From: Lachnospiraceae bacterium | Lineage (GTDB): Bacteria > Bacillota > Clostridia > Lachnospirales > Lachnospiraceae | NCBI GenBank assembly: GCA_021199495.1 | Contig: JAJQHY010000034.1 | Coordinates: 1 to 44,026, forward strand | Length of the DNA: 44,026 nucleotides | Direction of reading: 5' to 3' | Translations under genes and position numbers: made by a program | The notes under the pieces: model-generated | What the model was told of the DNA's origin: nothing | What the model saw: only the letters and a program-made list of their open reading frames with translations | Databases searched by the model: none | Shown: one piece after another, positions 26,538-35,710 of the stretch | How positions within the stretch are numbered: the first letter of the stretch is position 1 | Layout of the letters: each line of letters starts with the position of its first letter

Positions 26538-26574
26538 ATAATAACTTTTGTGCTGATAAATTGAAACCACTTTC

Positions 26575-26603
26575 TTGACATCAAACCGGGTCTATGCTAA
26601 CAT
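26575..26603 (+). promoter_or_regulatory. sigma-A promoter of eno
   Basis: TTGACA, 17 bases, TAACAT with an extended -10 (TGC before the hexamer). It leads to a 5' untranslated region of about 125 bases. Confidence 0.7.
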
Positions 26604-26613
26604 GGGGGCAAGT

Positions 26614-26635
26614 GTGAGGAATCTGTTTTCCTCAC
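26614..26635 (+). promoter_or_regulatory. 5' hairpin in the eno leader
   Basis: GTGAGGAA pairs with TTCCTCAC around a six-base loop, within a few bases of the predicted transcript start. A second imperfect hairpin (AATCCGCCG ... CGGCTGCGGGATT) follows. The first may protect the mRNA 5' end. Confidence 0.45.
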
Positions 26636-26663
26636 AGAAACTATGCGAAATCCGCCGCACTGA

Positions 26664-28028
<1,365 letters not shown>

Positions 28029-28110
28029 TATATAAAAGTACCGTCAATAGACAGTCGTCCAGGAAAGTTTACTTTCTTGGACGACTGAATATTAGACGGC
28101 CTTTTATATA
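28029..28110 (+). terminator. nested palindrome after eno, probable terminator
   Basis: An outer pair (TATATAAAAG..CCGTC with GACGG.CTTTTATATA) encloses an inner 16-bp stem with one mismatch (CAGTCGTCCAGGAAAG, 28052-28067, with CTTTCTTGGACGACTG, 28072-28087). It begins right after the stop codon. The ending CCTTTTATATA suits termination, but the double palindrome is more elaborate than usual and may be a small repeat element. Confidence 0.6.
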
Positions 28111-28335
28111 TGCTTTCATGTGGTTATCGGGGAGCGGGAGAAATCCTGCTCCCTTTTGTTTGTGTACGCTGGACTGGCTCTTGTAAAGATGTACGTTTTT
28201 TTTCGCAGAAAAGGCTGTCAGAATGGCAGATAGTGTGGTAAGATAGAACAGGAGTTCGAAATGAATACTGGCAGAGAGATCTTAATGGTATCCTGGATTA
28301 CGATACTGTAATGAGCAGAAAGCGCGAGAGGATTT

Positions 28336-30768
28336 ATGAAGGAAATACGCACATCTGTGCGCAATATGGTGGAATTTGTATTCCGCTCCGGTGATCTGGA
28401 CAATCGGGGCAAGGGCAGCGCCGAGCAGGCGATGCAGGAGGGCGGACGTCTTCACCGTATGCTGCAGGCGAAGGAAGGAATTGCATATCAGGCGGAGGTT
28501 GCTTTTCAGTACCGGTATGATGCCGGACGGTATGACATATATCTGGAAGGACGTGCGGACGGGATTATTTCGGATTATGTGCCAGAGGAGTGGCAGCAGG
28601 ATTTTGAGCAGTTTCCCCTGCTGTCCCCGGAGTACGGGATCATGGAAGAGCCGGAGCCGATGACCTATGTGGATGAGATTAAGAGTACCTATCGGAATGT
28701 GGAGCATATGAAGGAGCCTGTGCAGGTGCACCTGGCGCAGGCCATGTGCTATGCGTATATGATTTCCGAGCAGGAGGACCTGGAGCAGGTTGGCGTACGT
28801 ATGACCTATATTAATCGCCGATCCAGAGGCATGAAGCGCTTTCATCAGTCGTTTTCCCGCAGTGAGATCACGACCTGGTTTCAGGAGACGATGGCGAAGT
28901 ACCAGCGCTTCACAGATTATATGTATGACTGGGAAAATCTCAAGCTCCCGTCCGTGCGCGCCGTTCCTTTTCCGTATGCGTACAGGGAGGGACAAAAGGA
29001 CCTGGCTTCTTCCGTTTACAGGACCATTTATCACCGCAAAAAGCTTTTTCTCCAGGCACCCACAGGGACGGGTAAGACTCTGGCGACACTCTATCCGTCT
29101 ATCAAGGCAGTGGGGCAGGGCCTGGCGAATATGATTTTCTATGTGACCGCCAAGACAGTCACGGCGACCGCGGCCGCGGATACCTTAAAGCTTCTCCGTC
29201 AAAACGGTCTGCGATTCAAGGATGTGGTTCTGACCGCCCGCGAGAAAATCTGCTTAAGTGAGGCCTGCGACTGCAATCCATCTGCCTGCTCCTACGCGAA
29301 GGGTCACTTTGACCGGGTCAACGCCTGTCTGTATGACCTGATCACGCATGAGGAGAGCTTTTCACGGGAGGTCATACTTAGATATGCCCTGCAGTATCAG
29401 GTCTGCCCGCATGAGCTGAGTCTGGACCTGACCGATTTTGCGGACTGTGTGATCGGGGATTATAATTATGTATTTGATCCGCATGTTGCACTGCAGCGCT
29501 TTTTTAGCGCGTCCGGACGAAAGGGAGAGTATATTCTGCTCACGGATGAGGCGCACAATCTGCCGGACCGCGCGCGGGAAATGTACAGCGCGGTGCTGGT
29601 GAAGGAGGATGTGCTGGCGGCGAAAAGGCTGGTGAATGAGGAGAATCTGCAGCTTTCGAGACATTTGGAAAAGTTGAATCGATCCCTGCTTTCACTGAAA
29701 CGCAAGTGTGACGGCCTGACTGTGTTTGAGGAGGCGGAGGAGGTCTATGCGGCGCTTGAGGATGTGATGGAAGACCTGGACAGCTGGCTGGCCAACCGGG
29801 ATGTCAGGCCTATGCCGCAGGAACTGCTGGATTTTTATTTTGAACTGAGTCATTTTGAGTTGATTTATCAGCTTTTGAATGACAAATATGTGATTTATGG
29901 GGAGAACCGGGACAATGGAGAATTTATACTGAAGCTGTTCAATGTGGATCCGTCCGCGAATTTACGGGAGTGTATGGAAAAGTGCCGCAGCAGTATTCTG
30001 TTTTCCGCCACATTTCTGCCGATTCAGTATTATAAAGAGCTTCTGGGTGGAACAAAGGAGGATTACGAGGTTTATGCCGAGACCTGTTTTTTGACGGATC
30101 AGCGGGCACTTATGATTGCACGGGACGTGACCAGCAAATTCACCCGCCGCAATCGGGAGGAATATGAGAAAATTGCGGGTTATATCCATACGACTGTGAG
30201 CGAGCGCAGCGGGAACTATATGATTTTCTGCCCATCCTACGCATATATGCAGGAAATTTTTCAGATTTACGGGGAAAATTTTGGAGAAAATGAAAATACG
30301 CAGCTGATTATGCAGAAAGAACGGATGAGCGAGGCGGAGCGGGAGGAATTTCTCGCAAGGTTTCGGGAAAATGCGTCCTCCCGACAGTCTCTGATTGGCT
30401 TCTGCGTTCTGGGCGGCATTTTCTCCGAGGGTATCGATCTTAAGGGCGAGAGCCTGATCGGCGCGATCATCGTTGGCACCGGTCTGCCGCAGATCGGCCG
30501 GGAGCAGGAGCTTCTGCGGCGCTATTTTGACGCAAATGGCCGCAATGGCTTTGACTTTGCCTACCGTTACCCCGGCATGAATAAAGTCATGCAGGCCGCG
30601 GGACGCGTAATCCGTACAAAGGAGGATACAGGAGTGATTCTGCTGCTGGACGAGCGGTTTTTAGAGGGACAGTACCGCGTGATTTTTCCGCGGGAGTGGG
30701 AGAGGTATCAGGTGGTGGATCTGGGTTCAGTTCATGACAGTCTGAAAACATTCTGGGATCATTTCTGA
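28336..30768 (+). CDS. PD-(D/E)XK nuclease fused to an XPD/DinG-type Fe-S helicase
   Basis: An 810-residue protein. Residues 1-150 show the RecB/Cas4-type nuclease signature: GGRLH (His40), EGRADGI (Asp75), VDEIKS (Glu114, Lys116) and QAMCY (Gln135, Tyr139). The superfamily 2 helicase follows: Walker A APTGTGKT at 241-248, DEAH at 404-407, and a C-terminal helicase motif QAAGRVIRTKEDTG. Between Walker A and DEAH, Cys306, Cys311/313, Cys318 and Cys357 can hold the 4Fe-4S cluster typical of XPD and DinG. The likely role is DNA repair or processing of 5'-tailed DNA. GAGAGG precedes the ATG. It is not obviously in an operon. Confidence 0.9.
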   Translation: MKEIRTSVRNMVEFVFRSGDLDNRGKGSAEQAMQEGGRLHRMLQAKEGIAYQAEVAFQYRYDAGRYDIYLEGRADGIISDYVPEEWQQDFEQFPLLSPEYGIMEEPEPMTYVDEIKSTYRNVEHMKEPVQVHLAQAMCYAYMISEQEDLEQVGVRMTYINRRSRGMKRFHQSFSRSEITTWFQETMAKYQRFTDYMYDWENLKLPSVRAVPFPYAYREGQKDLASSVYRTIYHRKKLFLQAPTGTGKTLATLYPSIKAVGQGLANMIFYVTAKTVTATAAADTLKLLRQNGLRFKDVVLTAREKICLSEACDCNPSACSYAKGHFDRVNACLYDLITHEESFSREVILRYALQYQVCPHELSLDLTDFADCVIGDYNYVFDPHVALQRFFSASGRKGEYILLTDEAHNLPDRAREMYSAVLVKEDVLAAKRLVNEENLQLSRHLEKLNRSLLSLKRKCDGLTVFEEAEEVYAALEDVMEDLDSWLANRDVRPMPQELLDFYFELSHFELIYQLLNDKYVIYGENRDNGEFILKLFNVDPSANLRECMEKCRSSILFSATFLPIQYYKELLGGTKEDYEVYAETCFLTDQRALMIARDVTSKFTRRNREEYEKIAGYIHTTVSERSGNYMIFCPSYAYMQEIFQIYGENFGENENTQLIMQKERMSEAEREEFLARFRENASSRQSLIGFCVLGGIFSEGIDLKGESLIGAIIVGTGLPQIGREQELLRRYFDANGRNGFDFAYRYPGMNKVMQAAGRVIRTKEDTGVILLLDERFLEGQYRVIFPREWERYQVVDLGSVHDSLKTFWDHF

Positions 30769-30831
30769 ACATATAGATCACAGGTGTGTGAGTACGAAAG
30801 AGATGAACAGATATCGAAACAGGAAAATGCT

Positions 30832-30849
30832 GTAAAGAAAATTCTTTAC
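30832..30849. repeat. 18-bp AT-rich perfect palindrome
   Basis: GTAAAGAA-AA-TTCTTTAC lies 65 bases after the helicase gene. It may act as a weak terminator or binding site. The rest of this 240-base gap shows nothing recognisable. Confidence 0.35.
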
Positions 30850-31006
30850 CAATTCAGATGTCTGTTGTTATGAAGAATCAGGCTCTGAGAGAGTGCCACA
30901 GATTTTTTGAAAGCAATATAAGTATGACCTGATTGATGAGGGTGAATCAAAGCTATGAGTATGACAGAGACGAGCCTGGCGAAAAACAGGAAAGAAAGGG
31001 CAATAA

Positions 31007-31510
31007 ATGAAGATCACACTTGAGAAGGCAACCATACAGGACGCACCGGCCTGCGCGGCAATCCTGAACAGCGGCCGCGCGTTTCAGAGAGAACAGGGCT
31101 TTGCCCAGTGGGCGGATGATTATCCGAACCTGGATTCTGTGCTGGCGGATATAGAGGCAGGCAATGCGCACATTCTGAAGGTGGATGGGCAGATTGCGGG
31201 ATATCTGTATATCAGCTTTGACGGCGATCCGGCTTACAATCATATCAAGGGTGCCTGGCGGACGCAGGAACCCTATGCAGTCATACATAGAGTCGCCCTC
31301 GCGGAGCAATACCGGGGAATGGGTTTGTCTGAAGCTGCGTTTTCTCTGGCGGAGGACTTCATCCTTTCGTATGGCGTCCGCTCTGTACGGATTGACACCC
31401 ACCACCAGAATAAACGGATGCAGCATGTGCTTGCGAAAAATGGCTTTGTGCTTTGCGGAGAGGTGCAGATGCGAGACGAGCCGAGGCTGGCGTTTGATAA
31501 GCAGTTTTAA
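31007..31510 (+). CDS. GNAT family N-acetyltransferase
   Basis: A 167-residue acetyl-CoA-dependent acyltransferase. The acetyl-CoA binding motif is EQYRGMGLSEAAFSLAEDFI at about 99-118 (the Q/RxxGxG/A pattern). The typical end KNGFVLCGEVQM follows RIDTHHQNKRMQHVL. The substrate is unknown; the single-domain form resembles general GNAT proteins acting on small amines or amino acids. AAAGAAAGG precedes the ATG. No operon link to queH is evident, as 90 bases separate them. Confidence 0.85.
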   Translation: MKITLEKATIQDAPACAAILNSGRAFQREQGFAQWADDYPNLDSVLADIEAGNAHILKVDGQIAGYLYISFDGDPAYNHIKGAWRTQEPYAVIHRVALAEQYRGMGLSEAAFSLAEDFILSYGVRSVRIDTHHQNKRMQHVLAKNGFVLCGEVQMRDEPRLAFDKQF

Positions 31511-31603
31511 AAAGAATAATTCAAGTTCTTCGGCATTGCAAGACGGAAAATAATATGGTAAAATCAAATCAGTTTATGAAATCTGCACGCAAGAGGTTGC
31601 GCG

Positions 31604-32272
31604 ATGAATCAAACCAATTATCAGAAGGAAATGGAAAAGATCCTGAAAGATCTTGACAGTCAGACTTTAAAAGGCGCGGACCTGCCACGCCTTTTTTTGC
31701 ATGCATGCTGCGCGCCCTGCTCCTCCGCGGTATTAGAGCGGCTGCGGACGCATTTTCAGATTACGGTTTTTTATTATAATCCGAATATTTCCGCAGCAGA
31801 GGAGTATCAGAAGCGACTGCGTGAAGAAATCCGGCTGATTGCCTGGTTTAATGCCAGAAACGACGGCGGTTATGAGATCGATTACATCGCGGGAGATTAC
31901 GAGCCGCAGCGGTTTTATCAGGCGGCGCGCGGACTGGAGCGGGAGCCGGAGGGCGGCGCACGATGCCGGGAGTGTTTTAAGCTGCGGCTGGGCGAGAGCG
32001 TTTTAAGGGCCGAGGCGTTGGGCTATGATTATGTGACGACCACGCTGACCATCAGCCCGTTGAAGAATGCGGCTTTGTTAAATGAAATCGGCAGCGGTTT
32101 TTGTCAGGATACGAAGGTGCAGTGGCTGCCTTCTGATTTTAAGAAAAAGGACGGCTATAAGCGCAGCATAGAGCTGTCGGCGGAGTGCGATTTGTATCGG
32201 CAGAATTACTGTGGGTGTGTGTTTTCGTTAAGAGAACGAGAGAATTCTGAGAGTTTACCGAGGGAGGAATAA
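31604..32272 (+). CDS. queH: epoxyqueuosine reductase QueH
   Basis: A 222-residue Fe-S enzyme that reduces epoxyqueuosine to queuosine in tRNA (the non-QueG route). The cysteine set is visible: HACCAPCS at 34-40 (Cys35, Cys36, Cys39), CRECFKLRL in the middle, and YCGCVFS near the C-terminus. TTLTISPLKN and KKKDGYKRSIELS are characteristic family segments. AAGAGG lies seven bases before the ATG. It sits nine bases ahead of argS, so the two are probably co-transcribed, both serving tRNA. Confidence 0.92.
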   Translation: MNQTNYQKEMEKILKDLDSQTLKGADLPRLFLHACCAPCSSAVLERLRTHFQITVFYYNPNISAAEEYQKRLREEIRLIAWFNARNDGGYEIDYIAGDYEPQRFYQAARGLEREPEGGARCRECFKLRLGESVLRAEALGYDYVTTTLTISPLKNAALLNEIGSGFCQDTKVQWLPSDFKKKDGYKRSIELSAECDLYRQNYCGCVFSLRERENSESLPREE

Positions 32273-32280
32273 CTTATTTT

Positions 32281-34101
32281 ATGAAAAAATTACTGGACAT
32301 GATTTCAGACGAGGTATCGCAGGCATTTGCCGCCGCGGGGTATGACGCATCACTTGGCAAGGTGACGGTCTCCAACCGCCCCGACCTGTGCGAATACCAG
32401 TGCAACGGCGCGATGGCGGGAGCGAAGCAGTACCACTGCGCGCCTATTATGATTGCGGAGGCTGTGGCGGAGAAATTGCAGGGTAATTCCGTTTTTGGCG
32501 AAGTGAATGCCGTGAAGCCGGGCTTTTTAAATCTGAAGTTAAGCCCTGCTTTTGCGGCGGAATATATGAACCGGATGGCTGCGGATGAGAAGTTCGGCCT
32601 GGACATGCCGGCAAAGCCGCATATGATTATCCTGGATTACGGCGGGGCGAACGCGGCGAAGCCGCTGCATGTCGGTCACCTGCGCAGCGCCATCATCGGC
32701 GAGAGCGTGAAGCGAATCTGCCGCTACGCGGGTCATACGGTGATCGGAGATGTCCACCTGGGAGACTGGGGCCTGCAGATGGGTCTGATTATCACGGAAT
32801 TACAGGAACGCAAACCGGAACTGCCATATTTTGATGACAGTTATACAGGCGAATACCCGGTCGAAGCGCCCTTTACCATCTCTGAACTGGAGGAGATTTA
32901 CCCCACCGCCAGCAAAAAGTCCAAGGACGACGGCCAGCATGAGGGGGAAACGGACGCGGAGTATCAGCTTCGGCAGCAGGCCGCGGCGGCGTATAAGGCG
33001 AAGGCGCTGGCGGCAACGGCGGATCTGCAGAATGGCAGACGCGGCTACCGTGCGCTGTGGCACCACATCATGGCTGTCTCTGTAGCGGATTTAAAGAAAA
33101 ATTATGACAGCCTGAATGTCTCCTTCGATCTCTGGAAGGGAGAGTCCGACGTGCAGGATATCATCCCCGGCATGGCGCAGAAATTAAAGAATGACGGCTA
33201 TGCTTACGAGAGTGACGGCGCGCTGGTGGTGGATATCGCCCGGGAGGACGATACCAGGGAGATGCCGCCCTGCATGATTTTAAAGAGCGACGGTGCGGCT
33301 CTGTATACCACGACAGATATCGCGACGATTGTGGAGCGTGTGGAGCAGTATCACCCGGATGAGATCATTTATTTCGCGGACAAGCGCCAGGACCTGCATT
33401 TTGAGCAGGTGTTCCGCTGTGTGAAAAAGACCGGGATCGCGCCTGAGGAAACGAAGCTTCAGTTCATCGGCTTCGGCACCATGAACGGCAAGGACGGCAA
33501 GCCATTCAAGACCCGCGACGGCGGCGTCCTGCGTCTGGAAGCTCTGATTAAGGAAGTCAACGAGGAGATGTATCAGAAAATCATCACCGGCCGCGAGATC
33601 AGCGAGGAGAAGGCGCTCAAGATCGCAAAGACTGTCAGTCTGGCAGCCATCAAATACGGTGATCTGTCCAACCAGGCGGGCAAGGATTATATTTTCGACA
33701 TTGACCGCTTTACCTCCTTTGAGGGAGACACTGGCCCGTATATTTTATATACGATTGTCCGTATCAAGTCGATTCTGCACAAATATCAGGAAAAAGGCGG
33801 CATTCTGACAGGCCTGTCAGTTCTGCCCGCGGAGAATGAGGCCGAGAAGGCACTGATGCTGGAAACCGCGAAATTCAATGCTGCCATGGAGAGCGCCTGC
33901 GAGGAAAAAGCGCCGCACAGAATCTGCGCATATATTTACGATCTGTGCAACGCGTTCAATCATTTCTACCATGAAACGAAGATTCTGGCTGAGGAAGATC
34001 AGGAAAAGCAGAGGGGGTACATCGCCCTGTTGCTGCTGGTGAAGGGGGTATTGGAGGCCTCGATTGACGTGCTGGGGTTTGAAGCTCCGGAGGAGATGTG
34101 A
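32281..34101 (+). CDS. argS: arginyl-tRNA synthetase
   Basis: A 606-residue class I synthetase that charges tRNA-Arg. The N-terminal additional domain leads to the HIGH-type motif HVGH at 130-133 (PLHVGHLRSAIIGES). The KMSK position is replaced by the FKTRDGGVLRL type, as in many bacterial ArgS. The C-terminal DALR anticodon-binding domain follows YGDLSN and DTGPYILYT. GGGAGG lies about 13 bases upstream of the ATG, just inside the end of queH. No T-box leader is seen, consistent with co-transcription. Confidence 0.96.
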   Translation: MKKLLDMISDEVSQAFAAAGYDASLGKVTVSNRPDLCEYQCNGAMAGAKQYHCAPIMIAEAVAEKLQGNSVFGEVNAVKPGFLNLKLSPAFAAEYMNRMAADEKFGLDMPAKPHMIILDYGGANAAKPLHVGHLRSAIIGESVKRICRYAGHTVIGDVHLGDWGLQMGLIITELQERKPELPYFDDSYTGEYPVEAPFTISELEEIYPTASKKSKDDGQHEGETDAEYQLRQQAAAAYKAKALAATADLQNGRRGYRALWHHIMAVSVADLKKNYDSLNVSFDLWKGESDVQDIIPGMAQKLKNDGYAYESDGALVVDIAREDDTREMPPCMILKSDGAALYTTTDIATIVERVEQYHPDEIIYFADKRQDLHFEQVFRCVKKTGIAPEETKLQFIGFGTMNGKDGKPFKTRDGGVLRLEALIKEVNEEMYQKIITGREISEEKALKIAKTVSLAAIKYGDLSNQAGKDYIFDIDRFTSFEGDTGPYILYTIVRIKSILHKYQEKGGILTGLSVLPAENEAEKALMLETAKFNAAMESACEEKAPHRICAYIYDLCNAFNHFYHETKILAEEDQEKQRGYIALLLLVKGVLEASIDVLGFEAPEEM

Positions 34102-34155
34102 TTTTCAAATGTTACGAATAAAATATGATATTAAAATGTATTGGAGGGTTACACA

Positions 34156-35301
34156 ATGAGAAATCCGATGATTGAGAAGTATCTGGACGAGCTCATCGAG
34201 CGGTCCACCTTAGACATTCCGGCCTGGAATATTGAGAAGGCAAAGGCCGGCGCCACCAAGAGCGGGTGGAACTACATCGATGGCTGTATGATCCTGGCCA
34301 TGCTGGAGACCTATGCCACCACCGGCGAGCAGAAATACCTGGACTTCGCGGACGCCTTTATTGACCACAGAGTACACGAGGACGGCACCATCGACGGCTA
34401 CAATCCCGAGGAGTACAATATCGACAACGTGAACGCCGGCAAGACGCTTTTCGCGCTGTACGATATCAACGGCAAGGAGAAATACCGCAGGGCCATCGAC
34501 CTGATTTACAGCCAGATTCAGAACCAGCCCCGCACGGAGGAGGGCAATTTCTGGCACAAAAAGATTTATCCCAACCAGGTCTGGCTGGACGGCATGTACA
34601 TGGGGCAGCCTTTCTACATGGAATACGAGACTCGCTTCAACGACAAAAAGAACTACGATGATATTTTCCACCAGTTTGCCAATGTGGTGAAGCATGTCAG
34701 AGACCCGAAGACCGGCCTGTATTACCATGCCTATGACGCCTCAAAAACCGCGTTCTGGTGTGATAAGGAAACCGGCTTAAGCCAGAATTACTGGCTGCGT
34801 GCTTTAGGGTGGTTCTCCATGGCGCTGCTCGATACCTTAAGCAAGTGCGACAGAGAGGCCGCTCCGGAGAAATATGACGAGCTGAAGGCTGTGTTTGTGG
34901 ATTATATGGACGCCATGCTGCATTATCAGGACGAGAGCGGTATGTGGTATCAGCTGCCCGCCGGAGGCGGCGAGCCCGGTAACTATCTGGAGACCTCCGG
35001 CAGCGCCATTATGGCCTACAGCCTGTTAAAGGCTGTTCGTCTGGGCTTTTTGCCTGAGAGCTACAGAGAGCCTGCCATCAAAGACTTCAACGCGATCTGC
35101 GATAAATATCTGACCATCAACGAAGCCGGAGAGCTGCATCTGGGCGGTATCTGCCTGGTCGCCGGTCTGGGGCCGGAGAACAATCGCCGCCGCGATGGCT
35201 CCTACGAGTATTATATGTCCGAGCCGATTGTTTCCGACGATGCCAAGGGCGTGGGGCCGTTTTTGCTGGCGTACACGGAGCTGCGCAGGCTGGGAGAGTG
35301 A
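34156..35301 (+). CDS. glycoside hydrolase family 105, unsaturated rhamnogalacturonyl hydrolase-like
   Basis: A 381-residue (alpha/alpha)6-barrel hydrolase without signal peptide, so cytoplasmic. WLDGMYMGQPF places the catalytic Asp at 145, and YNIDNVNAGK places a second conserved Asp at 90. Both match the YteR/YesR family, which removes unsaturated galacturonyl or glucuronyl residues left by polysaccharide lyases. The start at 34156 has GGAGGG upstream; a TTG five codons earlier overlaps that site. No lyase, transporter or sugar regulator is nearby, so this is a solitary pectin-degradation gene. A weak promoter (TTTTCA-16-TATGAT) lies at 34102-34129. Confidence 0.87.
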   Translation: MRNPMIEKYLDELIERSTLDIPAWNIEKAKAGATKSGWNYIDGCMILAMLETYATTGEQKYLDFADAFIDHRVHEDGTIDGYNPEEYNIDNVNAGKTLFALYDINGKEKYRRAIDLIYSQIQNQPRTEEGNFWHKKIYPNQVWLDGMYMGQPFYMEYETRFNDKKNYDDIFHQFANVVKHVRDPKTGLYYHAYDASKTAFWCDKETGLSQNYWLRALGWFSMALLDTLSKCDREAAPEKYDELKAVFVDYMDAMLHYQDESGMWYQLPAGGGEPGNYLETSGSAIMAYSLLKAVRLGFLPESYREPAIKDFNAICDKYLTINEAGELHLGGICLVAGLGPENNRRRDGSYEYYMSEPIVSDDAKGVGPFLLAYTELRRLGE

Positions 35302-35369
35302 ATCCATTGACAGAGAGCCGACACGATAGCGTCACCTATCCGTTTCCGGCGAAATGTTTTTCAGTTACG

Positions 35370-35406
35370 ATAGCACCTCACTTCAGAGCTGAGGTGCTAT
35401 TTCTTT
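35370..35406 (+). terminator. terminator between the GH105 gene and the small toxin gene (convergent)
   Basis: A perfect 11-bp stem (ATAGCACCTCA with TGAGGTGCTAT) is followed by TTCTTT on the plus strand. The same stem starts at the stop codon of the minus-strand toxin-like frame, so it may serve both directions. Confidence 0.8.
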
Positions 35407-35477
35407 GTGTAATTAAGAATTTTTATAATTAACCCAGTTATTGCAATGATAACCATAAATTCTTCATATGTACTCAT
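35397..35477 (-). CDS. putative type I toxin / holin-like small membrane peptide
   Basis: A 26-residue peptide starting MSTYEEFMVIIAITG and ending with Lys-Lys. AAAGGGGG lies nine bases before the ATG. A short polar head (S/T-Y-E), one hydrophobic helix and a basic tail are the pattern of small type I toxins of Firmicutes (TxpA/BsrG and the holin-like toxin family), which disturb the membrane and are silenced by an antisense RNA. The stop codon abuts a strong hairpin, as is common in such loci. I did not find a clear promoter for either the toxin or an antisense RNA. The gene is too short for standard gene calling. Confidence 0.6.
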   Translation of the reverse strand: MSTYEEFMVIIAITGLIIKILNYTKK

Positions 35478-35517
35478 CCGAAAAGCCCCCTTTCTGTCAA
35501 GGTCTCAGAAATGAAAG

Positions 35518-35542
35518 AATAATCGCAGAGGACGCGATTATT
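35518..35542. repeat. 9-bp stem hairpin upstream of the toxin-like gene
   Basis: AATAATCGC pairs with GCGATTATT around a seven-base loop. In the toxin direction it lies about 40 bases before the start codon and could be part of a structured leader. Confidence 0.45.
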
Positions 35543-35561
35543 ATCCCATTCGTCGCTCGCC

Positions 35562-35579
35562 GGACATGTATACATGTCC
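35562..35579. promoter_or_regulatory. 18-bp perfect palindrome, possible operator
   Basis: GGACATGTATACATGTCC is perfectly symmetric. It lies 30 bases upstream of the -35 box of the plus-strand sulfur promoter and upstream of the minus-strand toxin gene. A dimeric regulator could bind here. Confidence 0.4.
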
Positions 35580-35608
35580 TTCTCACTTGCACTTATGATA
35601 TTTTTATA

Positions 35609-35637
35609 TTGACAGAATGTGGTTCAGAATGTATAAT
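35609..35637 (+). promoter_or_regulatory. consensus sigma-A promoter of the cystathionine lyase-type gene
   Basis: TTGACA, exactly 17 bases, TATAAT: a perfect consensus. Such a strong promoter suggests control by a repressor. Confidence 0.8.
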
Positions 35638-35653
35638 AAGCACATTACTTATA

Positions 35654-35673
35654 AAACCTATCAAATACATAGG
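35654..35673 (+). promoter_or_regulatory. dyad AAACCTAT-N7-ATAGG in the leader, candidate Rrf2 operator
   Basis: CCTAT (35657-35661) and ATAGG (35669-35673) are inverted around seven bases, just after the predicted transcription start. The half-site AAACCTAT also lies between the -35 and -10 boxes of the Rrf2 regulator gene at 43921-43928. The cysK leader has a related TTATAAAGCCT at the same distance from its promoter. Confidence 0.45.
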
Positions 35674-35710
35674 AGATAAAGAATTAAAAAACAGGGAAGG
35701 AGCGGCATAA

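Noticed and set aside
32200-32280. T-box or other leader control of argS
   Set aside because: argS starts nine bases after queH, leaving no room for a leader, and no T-box motif was seen in this stretch.
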